DNA of 44,482 bases from Gammaproteobacteria bacterium (GTDB lineage: Bacteria; Pseudomonadota; Gammaproteobacteria; Chromatiales; Chromatiaceae): contig RZZN01000033.1 in NCBI GenBank assembly GCA_009929855.1, forward strand, positions 1 to 44,482. Reading direction: 5' to 3'. The notes beneath the pieces are model-generated. The model was not told the DNA's origin and searched no databases. It was given only the letters and a program-made list of their open reading frames with translations. Shown piece after piece: positions 36,144 through 44,482 of this stretch (the stretch's first letter is position 1; each line of letters starts with the position of its first letter). The position numbers and the translations under genes are program-made.

Positions 36144-37658
36144 TCAGTGACCCCCGCCGATCAGCCCGGCGCGCGCGAGCAGCAGCTGGGTGAGCAGACC
36201 CACCGGGCGGCCGGTCGCCCCCTTGTCCTTGCCGCTCAGCCAGGCAGTCCCAGCGATGTCCAGATGGGCCCAGCGATAGGCCTTGGTGTAGCGCGCGAGA
36301 AAACAGGCGGCGGTGACGGCGCCGGCCTCGCGTCCTCCCACATTGGCCATGTCGGCGAAGTTGCTGTCGAGCTGCTGCTGATAATCCTCCCAGAGCGGCA
36401 TACGCCAGACCCGGTCGGCGGCGGCCTGTCCAGCCGCGATGATCTCATCGGCCAGTCGATCGTCACTGGTGAAGAGCCCGGAGGCGTGCCGACCCAGGGC
36501 GATGACGCAGGCGCCGGTCAGGGTCGCCAGATCGATCACCAGCTCGGGATCGAAGCGTTCGCTGTAGGTCAATGCGTCGCACAGGATCAGCCGTCCCTCG
36601 GCGTCGGTATTGAGGATCTCGATGGTTTGACCGGACATGCTGGTGACGATGTCGCCCGGCTTGTTGGCGGCGCCACCCGGCAGATTCTCCGAGGCGGGGA
36701 CGACACCGATCAGGTTCAGTGGCAGACCGATCTCGCAGGCGGCAAGCAGCGTGCCGATCACCGCCGCTCCGCCGCACATGTCGAATTTCATCTCATCCAT
36801 CTCCGGCGCCGGCTTGATGGAGATCCCGCCAGAGTCGAAGGTCAGCCCCTTGCCAACCAACACCAGGGGTTTGTCCTGCGGATTGCCGCCGCTATAGTGC
36901 ATCAGGATGAGCTTGGCCGGCTGGCGACTGCCGCTGGCGACCGAGAGCAATGAGCCCATCCGTAGCTCGGCCATGTCGGCCTCCTCGAGGATCTCGGTGG
37001 TGAGCGGTTCGTAGCGCTCGCCCAGCGCCAGTGCCTGCTCGGCGAGATAGGTCGGGGTGCAGACATTGCCGGGCAGGTTACCGAGCTCGCGCGCCAGCGC
37101 GATGCCCGCGGCGATCGCCTGGCCGTGGAGGAGGGCGGTGGTGGCGCTTGGCTCGAGCTTGGCCTCGTCGATCCAGATGTCGAGCCGCTGCAGGGGTGTC
37201 TTGGGCGCCTTCTTGTCCTCGCTCTTGGTCTTGGTATAGCGATAGACCTTGTCCGCGGCGGTGGTCACGATGTCCCGAGTCATGCTGTAGCGATCGTCCG
37301 TGTCATCGGCCGGGCGCGGCAGCGCGCACAGCGCCGCCCCGGCCTGGCCCTGCTGCAAGACCGCGACCGCGGCGCCGAGCGCCTTGCGAAAAGGCTCGCG
37401 TCCAAGCTCCTTGCGTTTGCCGCAGCCGACGAGCAAGACTCGCTCGCAGGCCAGTCCCGGCAGGTCATAGAGCATCAGTGTCGAGCCGACCTCGCCACTG
37501 AGATCAGCCTTCTTCACCAACTCACCGAGCCGACCACCCGTGGCCTCGTCGAGTGCCTTGGCCGGCTCGGAGAGCTTGCGCCCCTCGAAGATCCCGATCA
37601 GGATACAGGGGGTCTTCTGTTTGGCCAGGTCACCGGTCTTGATTCTGAATTTCACCAT
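36144..37658 (-). CDS. pepA: Leucyl aminopeptidase (cytosol aminopeptidase)
   Basis: A 504-residue M17 family aminopeptidase that removes N-terminal residues from peptides; in some bacteria it also binds DNA. The two-metal active site is visible in VGKGLTFDSGGISIKP (Lys and Asp ligands), the downstream DMCGGAAVIG, and the family signature NTDAEGRLIL, followed by DLATLTGACVIALG. The N-terminal domain (1-165) is intact and the length is normal. It is divergent from lptG with 123 bp between the starts, the arrangement seen in many gammaproteobacteria, although lptF is missing here. Confidence 0.96.
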   Translation of the reverse strand: MVKFRIKTGDLAKQKTPCILIGIFEGRKLSEPAKALDEATGGRLGELVKKADLSGEVGSTLMLYDLPGLACERVLLVGCGKRKELGREPFRKALGAAVAVLQQGQAGAALCALPRPADDTDDRYSMTRDIVTTAADKVYRYTKTKSEDKKAPKTPLQRLDIWIDEAKLEPSATTALLHGQAIAAGIALARELGNLPGNVCTPTYLAEQALALGERYEPLTTEILEEADMAELRMGSLLSVASGSRQPAKLILMHYSGGNPQDKPLVLVGKGLTFDSGGISIKPAPEMDEMKFDMCGGAAVIGTLLAACEIGLPLNLIGVVPASENLPGGAANKPGDIVTSMSGQTIEILNTDAEGRLILCDALTYSERFDPELVIDLATLTGACVIALGRHASGLFTSDDRLADEIIAAGQAAADRVWRMPLWEDYQQQLDSNFADMANVGGREAGAVTAACFLARYTKAYRWAHLDIAGTAWLSGKDKGATGRPVGLLTQLLLARAGLIGGGH

Positions 37659-37781
37659 TGCGCTCCTCTGGAAGGATGGGATGACTGGATCGAAAGGGCC
37701 GTTTCGCGCTGCCCCGCGGTGGCCGTTGCGAGGTCGGGATGTGACTGCCGAAGTCTATCCGATCCGCTCGGGCCGGGTCTC

Positions 37782-38846
37782 GTGATCATACTCGAGCGCT
37801 ATCTGGCCAGGGCGGTCATCGGGGGTACCCTGCTCACCCTCGCGGTGCTGCTGCCGCTGCTGGGGTTCTTCATCCTCGCCGAGGAGATGGATGCCATCGG
37901 CGTCGCCGGCTATGGTCTGACCCATGCCTTGATGTATATGGGGCTGAGTCTGCCACGGTATGCCTATCAGGTGTTCCCCATCGCGACCCTGATCGGGGCC
38001 TTGATCGGTCTGGGCACGCTCGCCGGTCGCTCGGAGCTGGTGGCGATGCGTGCCGCCGGGATCTCGGTCGGGCGCATCATCCGCGCAGCCCTGCTCGGTG
38101 GGGTGCTGCTGGCGGCGCTGGCGCTGCTGCTGGGCGAGATCATCGCCCCGATCGCCGAGCAGCGTGCCCTCACGCTCCGCCACCAGGCGCTGTCCGGCGA
38201 GGTCGCGCAGCAGACCCCTGATGGATTCTGGGCCATCGACGGCACCTCCTACGTGCATATCCGCGAGATCCGCTCGGCCACCCAGTTGAGCGACATCTCG
38301 ATCTATCAGATCGACGCGGATGCCGGCACGCTCCTGGCCACCCACGCGGCGGGGGCGCGCTACGACGAGACCGGCTGGGTGCTCGAGGAGATCGCGCGCA
38401 GTCGGGTCAGCGCCGCGGGTGTCACGGTCGAGCAGATCGATCAGGCGGCCTGGGTGTCACTGCTCGATCCCGCTCTGCTCAAGGTGGTGGTCCTGGACCC
38501 CCGGGTCCTGCCGGTCTGGGGTCTCTACACCTACATCCAGTTCATGAGCTTGAACAAGCAGGATCCCGGGGCCTACGAGGTCGTCTTCTGGGGCAAGATC
38601 CTGCATCCGGTCCTGACGCTGTCGATGATCCTGGTCGCGATCCCGATCGTCCTCGGCTCCACGCGCGCCGGCGGACTCGGCCGACGCATCTTCATCGGTG
38701 TGCTGATCGGGATCCTCTATTATCTGATCAGCCGCACCTTTGCCTTCGTCGCGCTGCTCTTCGGGTTGGATGCATTGGTCGCGGCCGTCATGCCGCCACT
38801 GTTGTTCATCCTCGGTGCGCTGCTGCTGCTGCGGCGGGTCGGATGA
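37782..38846 (+). CDS. lptG: LPS export ABC transporter permease LptG
   Basis: A 354-residue inner-membrane subunit of the LptB2FG complex, which extracts lipopolysaccharide and sends it to the LptC-A-D bridge. It has three N-terminal helices, a periplasmic beta-jellyroll domain (about 125-260) and three C-terminal helices. LptG-type stretches include FPIATLIGALIGLGTLAGRSELVAM (in parts), FWAIDGTSYVHIREI, LSDISIYQID and YTYIQFMSLNKQDPGAYEV. The start is GTG at 37782 (MIILERYLARAV); no strong ribosome site is seen. Usually lptF lies between pepA and lptG; here it does not, and no other lptF is in the window. Confidence 0.92.
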   Translation: MIILERYLARAVIGGTLLTLAVLLPLLGFFILAEEMDAIGVAGYGLTHALMYMGLSLPRYAYQVFPIATLIGALIGLGTLAGRSELVAMRAAGISVGRIIRAALLGGVLLAALALLLGEIIAPIAEQRALTLRHQALSGEVAQQTPDGFWAIDGTSYVHIREIRSATQLSDISIYQIDADAGTLLATHAAGARYDETGWVLEEIARSRVSAAGVTVEQIDQAAWVSLLDPALLKVVVLDPRVLPVWGLYTYIQFMSLNKQDPGAYEVVFWGKILHPVLTLSMILVAIPIVLGSTRAGGLGRRIFIGVLIGILYYLISRTFAFVALLFGLDALVAAVMPPLLFILGALLLLRRVG

Positions 38847-38857
38847 GCGCGCCGCGC

Positions 38858-38860
<3 letters not shown>
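38844..38860. terminator. Hairpin containing both stop codons of lptG and murU
   Basis: TGAGCGC-GCC-GCGCTCA is a perfect 7-bp stem with a 3-base loop. Its two ends are the TGA of lptG (38844-38846) and, on the other strand, the TGA of murU (38860-38858). It may act as a compact bidirectional terminator, though no T tract follows. Confidence 0.6.
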
Positions 38861-40501
<1,641 letters not shown>

Positions 40502-40546
40502 CCCGCGGGCGATGTCTCCATCCGGCCCCATCCCGACCGCCCGACC

Positions 40547-41398
40547 ATGACACCCAGACAACCCATCGGCGTCTTCGACTCGGGCGTGGGCGGTCTCTCG
40601 GTGCTGCGTGAGATCCGCCGCGAGCTCCCGCACGAGGATCTGCTCTATGTCGCGGATTCGGCCCACGCCCCCTATGGCGAGAAGTCGCCAGCGGCGATCG
40701 AGGCGCGTGCCATCCTCATCACCGAGCTGCTGCTCGCGCGCGGTGCCAAGGCCATCGTGGTGGCCTGCAACACCGCCACGGGCGTGGCGGCTCGGGTGCT
40801 GCGCAGCCGCTATCAGGTGCCAGTGATTGCGATGGAGCCGGCGGTCAAGCCGGCGCTCGCCTGCACGCGCTCGGGGGTGGTGGGCGTGCTGGCGACGCGG
40901 CGGACCTTGGCGGGCCGCAGCTTCGCGGAGCTGGTCGCGCGGGTCGGCCAAGGCGCGCGGATCATCCCCCAGGCCTGTCCCGGATTGGTCGAGCGCATCG
41001 AGGCGGGCGATCTGGATGGGCCCGAGACGCGCGCGCTCCTGTCCTCCTACATCGAGCCGCTGCTGCTGCGCGGTGCCGATACCCTGGTGCTCGGCTGTAC
41101 CCATTATCCACATCTGGCCCCACAGATCCGCGAGCTGGCCGGTCCGTGCGTCCAGGTGTTGGATTCAGGTCTGGCGGTCGCGCGGCAGGTCCGTCGACGC
41201 TTGGCCGAGCTCCAGCTGTTGGCGCCACCACCGCGCGCCGGGGTCGAGCAGGCGTGGACCAGTGGGCAGCCCGAGCACCTGCGCGCGGTCATGGCCAGAC
41301 TTTGGGGAGGCGATCTGGATCCACGTCCACTGACACGGCCCACCGAGAGCGCCGGCTGGTCGGTCGCGGGTTCGTCGTTGGCGTTGCAGGGCGTCTGA
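40547..41398 (+). CDS. murI: Glutamate racemase
   Basis: A 283-residue enzyme making D-glutamate for peptidoglycan. The first catalytic region is IGVFDSGVGGLSVLREI with the substrate-contacting Asp-Ser. The two catalytic cysteines are in VVACNTATGVAARVL and LVLGCTHYPHLAP. The length is typical. It follows xthA by 45 bp on the same strand and could share its message. The C-terminal 30 residues are poorly conserved, as is common in the family. Confidence 0.95.
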   Translation: MTPRQPIGVFDSGVGGLSVLREIRRELPHEDLLYVADSAHAPYGEKSPAAIEARAILITELLLARGAKAIVVACNTATGVAARVLRSRYQVPVIAMEPAVKPALACTRSGVVGVLATRRTLAGRSFAELVARVGQGARIIPQACPGLVERIEAGDLDGPETRALLSSYIEPLLLRGADTLVLGCTHYPHLAPQIRELAGPCVQVLDSGLAVARQVRRRLAELQLLAPPPRAGVEQAWTSGQPEHLRAVMARLWGGDLDPRPLTRPTESAGWSVAGSSLALQGV

Positions 41399-41490
41399 GC
41401 GTCGCTCGGCAAGCGGCCGCGACGCGTCCTGCGCCAGAACCCGATCCGATGTCGATGACGGCTTCAAGTGGACCGACACCGAGGAGCACC

Positions 41491-42045
41491 ATGCGCATGA
41501 GACCAGGCATCGGCATCATCACCAGGATCCTCTTCACGCTCGCCTTGGCCAGCGTGGTGCCAGCCCAGGCCGCCGAGCCATGTCTGAAGCTGGTCTTCGG
41601 CAGCTATTGCCTAGGGGGCGACGTGCGTCCGCTGCTCCAGGCGGTGCCGCCCCCGGTGACGCGTCAGGAGCAGGGCGCCAGTCTTGCCTTGGTCTTCCTC
41701 GATGGGGCGGATCGCACCTATGTGATGGCCCATCAGGGCCGCATCTACAAGGTGGTGCGTGCCTACGCCAGCGCCACCCAACTGCGATACGAGGAGACCT
41801 ACGCGGCACTGCGCCAGATCTATGGGGCCGGCGAGGATCAGAGTCGTTTCCCCGAGGACGCGATCACCACGACACGCCGCCTGACCGCCATCCGCCGCGG
41901 TGAGGGACGCGCGCTGCATGTCTGGATCCCGAGCCCGGACTGGCGCATCGAGCTGGGCTGGACCCGCGAGATGGGGGTCTCGCTCACCTATCTGGCGACC
42001 CAACTCGCGGCCGCGCGCGCGGCCCAGAGCGATGGGGGGCTGTGA
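41491..42045 (+). CDS. Exported protein of unknown function
   Basis: A 184-residue protein with a signal peptide (MRMRPGIGIITRILFTLALA to about AQA at 27). I chose the ATG at 41491 because GAGGAG lies 4 nt upstream; an upstream ATG at 41449 is in frame. The mature protein begins EPCLKLVFGSYCLGGDV, with two cysteines that may form a disulfide. It continues as a mixed alpha/beta domain and ends in an Ala-rich helix. I recognise no family. It lies between murI and the convergent DsrC-like gene. A periplasmic location is likely. Confidence 0.7.
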   Translation: MRMRPGIGIITRILFTLALASVVPAQAAEPCLKLVFGSYCLGGDVRPLLQAVPPPVTRQEQGASLALVFLDGADRTYVMAHQGRIYKVVRAYASATQLRYEETYAALRQIYGAGEDQSRFPEDAITTTRRLTAIRRGEGRALHVWIPSPDWRIELGWTREMGVSLTYLATQLAAARAAQSDGGL

Positions 42046-42093
42046 TCCAGCCGCGCGCGCGGTCGCGCCGCTCACCCAGCAGCGGCCCTGGGC

Positions 42094-42735
42094 TCAGTGC
42101 TCGCCCTTGGTGCGCAAGAGTCCGGCCAGCCGGTTGCCCTGTTTCTGTGGACCACCCCGCGGGAAGAGGCGATGCAGTGCACGGTTGCTGCCCTGCTCGG
42201 TGCCCCAGACCTGGCTGAAATGGGTGATCATCTCACGCACCGTCGCCTGGATTCCGTGCCGGGCATAGTGCGCGCGCAGGAAGCGGAGGACCTCCCAGTG
42301 CTCGGCGCTCAGCGCCAGACCCTCGCGTGCCGCCTGGGCGCGGGCGAACGCCTCGGACCAGTCGGACGGGTCGACCAGATAGCCCTCGCTGTCGGTGAGT
42401 ATGGCGCGTCCCTCGACCATGAGCGTCTGAGTCGTCATGCCGGGGTAGGCATTGCTGCCGGCCGGAAACTCACCAGGCAGACCGCGCGAGTCATGCTCCG
42501 ACTGGGTGATGGACCAGAGCTCGATGGGGATCTCACCGGCGAGTCGTCCATCGTAACGCTCGATCCCCGCGACCAGCACCTTGCCGCTGGTTGGCGGCAG
42601 GTCGAAGCTGGCCATGCCCGCGCGGTCGGTGAGGACCGCCGGGGTCTCGGATCCGTCCCCATCGAGTTTGAGCACGACCGCGGTGCGCTTGAGTGGCTCG
42701 TGTGTGGCCTTCATTGAAACCTTGATGGCGATCAT
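42094..42735 (-). CDS. Cysteine-free DsrC/TusE-like protein with an N-terminal beta domain
   Basis: A 213-residue protein of two parts. Residues about 1-95 look like a small beta-sandwich (VVLKLDGDGSETPAVLTDRAGM and similar), possibly transthyretin-like; I do not recognise the family. Residues about 103-213 match the DsrC/TusE family: MVEGRAILTDSEGYLVDPSDW, LSAEHWEVLRFLRAHYARHG, TVREMITHF and NRALHRLFPRGGPQKQGNRLAGL (in parts). DsrC carries two C-terminal cysteines that transfer sulfur as a trisulfide. Here the inner one is N201 and the penultimate one is E212, and the whole protein contains no cysteine. It cannot carry sulfur in the DsrC manner, so a regulatory or decoy role is more likely. 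It is divergent from a LysR regulator. The ATG at 42735 has GGAG at 9-nt spacing. Confidence 0.85.
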   Translation of the reverse strand: MIAIKVSMKATHEPLKRTAVVLKLDGDGSETPAVLTDRAGMASFDLPPTSGKVLVAGIERYDGRLAGEIPIELWSITQSEHDSRGLPGEFPAGSNAYPGMTTQTLMVEGRAILTDSEGYLVDPSDWSEAFARAQAAREGLALSAEHWEVLRFLRAHYARHGIQATVREMITHFSQVWGTEQGSNRALHRLFPRGGPQKQGNRLAGLLRTKGEH

Positions 42736-42826
42736 GAGGATGTCTCCAGATCAGCGTGCATGTGACATGATCCCCACGCTAACTTGACTGATCAATAAAG
42801 ACAAACGAAATTTATCCCTATTTGAC

Positions 42827-42841
42827 ATCGATGTTATCGAT
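42827..42841. promoter_or_regulatory. Candidate LysR-type operator
   Basis: ATCGAT-GTT-ATCGAT is a perfect palindrome containing the T-N11-A pattern of LysR-family sites (TCGAT...ATCGA). It sits 11 bp before the LysR start codon in an unusually AT-rich divergent region (42775-42850). That placement suits autorepression. A second site controlling the DsrC-like gene is not obvious. Confidence 0.55.
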
Positions 42842-42852
42842 TTAAGCGAGAC

Positions 42853-43791
42853 ATGGATATCGAGCAAGTCAAGACCTTTCTGGCGATCGCGGCACATGGG
42901 AGCTTCCAAGAGGCGGCCAATCGGGTGCATGTCACCCAGTCGACCGTCAGCGCCCGCATCCAGGGCCTGGAGCAGTATCTCAACGCCCGGCTCTTCGTGC
43001 GCAACCGCTCCGGGGCGACCCTGACCGCGGCGGGCCGGCGGTTCCTCCGCCATGCCAAGACACTGGTGTTGACGCTGGAGCAGGCACGCCACGAGGTGGG
43101 TCTGCCCAGCCGTTTTCGCACCAGTCTCACGATCGGCGCCCGCATCGCGCTCTGGGATGGTCTGCTGCCGGTGTGGGCCGGGCGGATGCGCGCCCAGTCG
43201 CCCGAGGTGTCGCTGATCTGCGAGATCGGGTTCGAGGAGGACCTGATGCGTCGTGTCATCGAGGGCACACTGGATCTTGCCTTGATGTACACCCCGCAAC
43301 AGGGCGCCGGTTTGGTCGTTGAGCATCTCTTCGACGAGACCCTGATCCTGGTCACGCGCGATCCGCACTACGCCGAGCTGGACGACGGCTATGTCTATGT
43401 GAGTTGGGGTCCGACCTTTTACGCCCAGCACAGCCGGGTCTATCCCGCGCTCGAGCGTCCGGCTCAGATCGCCAACATCGGCTGGCTCGGACTGCAGCTG
43501 ATCCTCGCCAACGGCGGGGCCTGTTTCGTCCCGGAGCGTGTCGCCGCGCCCTATCTGCGCTCGGGCTGTCTGCACCCGGCGCCCAATGGCCCTCGTTTCA
43601 CCCTACCGGCCTACGCGGTCTACTCTCTCGAGAGCGAATCCCAGGTCCTGGAGACCGCGCTCGTGATCCTGCGCGCGCTGCTGCAGGAGAGCTCGCCCGG
43701 CACGGCAGCGCTCGCGGCGGCCTGTCCGGCGGGCGGATCGACCGATCCAGACGACTCGACCGAACCGGATGCGGTCGTTTCCCGAGCATGA
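42853..43791 (+). CDS. LysR-family transcriptional regulator
   Basis: A 312-residue LysR-type regulator. The N-terminal winged helix-turn-helix (1-60) contains FLAIAAHGSFQEAANRVHVT and QSTVSARIQGLEQYLNARLF. The effector domain (about 90-285) starts LTIGARIALWDGLLP and includes the recognisable LDLALMY strand. A 25-residue Asp/Ser/Ala-rich tail follows. It is divergent from the DsrC-like fusion gene, the usual arrangement for a LysR regulator and its target. It overlaps the next gene by 4 nt (ATGA at 43788-43791). The effector is not known. Confidence 0.93.
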   Translation: MDIEQVKTFLAIAAHGSFQEAANRVHVTQSTVSARIQGLEQYLNARLFVRNRSGATLTAAGRRFLRHAKTLVLTLEQARHEVGLPSRFRTSLTIGARIALWDGLLPVWAGRMRAQSPEVSLICEIGFEEDLMRRVIEGTLDLALMYTPQQGAGLVVEHLFDETLILVTRDPHYAELDDGYVYVSWGPTFYAQHSRVYPALERPAQIANIGWLGLQLILANGGACFVPERVAAPYLRSGCLHPAPNGPRFTLPAYAVYSLESESQVLETALVILRALLQESSPGTAALAAACPAGGSTDPDDSTEPDAVVSRA

Positions 43792-44243
43792 TCTACACCC
43801 CGCTGTTGATCCGACCGGGCTTCTCGCGACGCCTAGCTGGATTCGTCCTGCTCACGCATCTGCTCGCCGCGGCGGTCTCGCTGGCTTGGCTTGAGTGGTG
43901 GTCATGGCCGTTGCTCGCCGCCATCACGCTGAGCGGCCTCCATGCCTACCATGTCCATGTCTTGCGACGTGCACCCTGGTCCATTCGCGCGGTCTTCCGG
44001 GATGTCGACGGAACCTGGCGCGTCGCACTCGTGTCCGGGGCCGAGCACCCGGCACGCATCGATCCCGCCACCTTCGTCAGCCTGCCGTTGGTGGTCCTGA
44101 GACTCCGCTTGGGGCGCTGGCGCGTGTGCGCTCTACCACTCTTTGCCGATGCGCTCGACCCCGAGCAACTGCGCCGACTGCGACAGTGCTTGCGGATCGA
44201 GCACGACATCACCAACGACGCCAAGCCCGAGCCGACTCAGTGA
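43788..44243 (+). CDS. YgfX-like (CptA family) membrane protein
   Basis: A 151-residue protein with two closely spaced transmembrane helices (about 18-55) and a cytoplasmic C-terminal domain ending LPLFADALDPEQLRRLRQCL, which resembles the end of the YgfX/CptA family. In E. coli YgfX is an inner-membrane protein described as a toxin acting on the cytoskeleton and is paired with SdhE (YgfY). No sdhE is seen here. Instead the gene overlaps the LysR gene by 4 nt, so the two are co-translated. The family call is moderate; it could be another small two-helix membrane protein. Confidence 0.62.
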   Translation: MIYTPLLIRPGFSRRLAGFVLLTHLLAAAVSLAWLEWWSWPLLAAITLSGLHAYHVHVLRRAPWSIRAVFRDVDGTWRVALVSGAEHPARIDPATFVSLPLVVLRLRLGRWRVCALPLFADALDPEQLRRLRQCLRIEHDITNDAKPEPTQ

Positions 44244-44271
44244 GCGGTCGGAGCAACGGACTCAGTGCGAA

Positions 44272-44482
44272 GGAGTCCGGGCCTCCAGGCCCAAGGGAGT
44301 CGGGGCCTCCATGCCCCAAGGGAGTCGGGGCCTCCAGGCCCCGAGTGAGGATCTGCCCGCGCCATCAGTCCAGCTCCAGACCTGGTCCGCACGAGCGCCC
44401 GGACTCGTGATCGGCGCCGCGTCTGTCCTTCCTCGGGGCGAGGACGCCCCGACTCCCCTGGGGATGCGCCGACTCCCCTGGG
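44272..44482. repeat. Palindromic repeat array in both orientations, running off the window
   Basis: Forward units start at 44272, 44296 and 44321, followed by the 32-nt tail at 44343-44374 shared with the 29970 locus. An inverted unit at 44432-44456 is variant B, like the one at 13833. A further inverted partial unit lies at about 44461-44476, and the array seems to continue beyond 44482. The forward units begin 28 nt after the YgfX-like stop. Confidence 0.88.

Noticed and set aside
42784-42795. FNR-type box (TTGA-CTGA-TCAA) ahead of the LysR gene
   Set aside because: It is a 12-mer lacking the fifth base of each half-site; FNR sites need TTGAT-N4-ATCAA.
43895-44410. Collagen-like protein suggested by ESGPPGPRESGPP in one frame
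   Set aside because: The Gly-Pro pattern is simply the palindromic repeat read in frame, and the rest overlaps the YgfX-like gene.

Overview
The window is GC-rich, densely coding Gram-negative DNA with no rRNA, tRNA, CRISPR or insertion sequence that I can recognise. The LPS exporter subunit LptG, murU, glutamate racemase, a class III hybrid cluster protein, a DsrC/TusE-family protein and a BLUF photoreceptor together suggest a gammaproteobacterium with anaerobic, sulfur and light-related physiology. A purple sulfur bacterium of the Chromatiaceae is my best guess. That placement is an inference from gene content and style, not from a marker gene.

Layout. (1) 1-2354: a PAS-GGDEF-EAL-BLUF signalling protein. 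(2) 2409-11329: a DUF2126/transglutaminase protein on the minus strand, then a TrkH/TrkA-type potassium uptake pair, then a circularly permuted ATP-grasp and an alpha-E protein. The transglutaminase, ATP-grasp and alpha-E proteins are the parts of a predicted peptide-ligase system whose product is still unknown. (3) 11474-13738: mtnB-mtnD-mtnC-nikR on the minus strand, joined by three successive 4-nt ATGA overlaps, so a nickel-responsive repressor sits inside a methionine-salvage operon. (4) 14429-15778: NADP-type glutamate dehydrogenase. (5) 15858-20653, minus: a DsbA-like oxidoreductase, a degenerate KaiC-like/PPDK-N fusion and a membrane-anchored TPR protein. (6) 20848-23238: class III hcp behind a perfect FNR/DNR-type box, followed by a Crp/Fnr regulator. 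(7) 23388-27065: an LsrG-like protein, Fe-alcohol dehydrogenase, Zn-alcohol dehydrogenase and ROK sugar kinase. (8) 27083-29899: an exported subtilisin with P-domain, Ig-like domain and dockerin. (9) 30059-35713: a single-chain tandem UvrA. (10) 35879-41398: a small exported peptide, pepA, lptG (without lptF), murU, xthA and murI. (11) 41491-44243: an exported unknown, a cysteine-free DsrC-like fusion protein, a divergent LysR regulator and a YgfX-like membrane protein.

A family of short palindromic repeats (GGAGTC plus a GC-rich stem-loop, about 24 bp per unit) occurs at three places: 13833, 29875-30001 and 44272-44482. At the second it supplies the last codons of the subtilisin gene; at the third it appears in both orientations.

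The observations I find most worth pursuing are the cysteine-free DsrC-like fusion beside a LysR regulator, nikR in the mtn operon next to the metal-ambiguous enzyme acireductone dioxygenase, the palindromic repeat family, the KaiC-like/PPDK-N fusion, and the hcp/DNR module with its operator.
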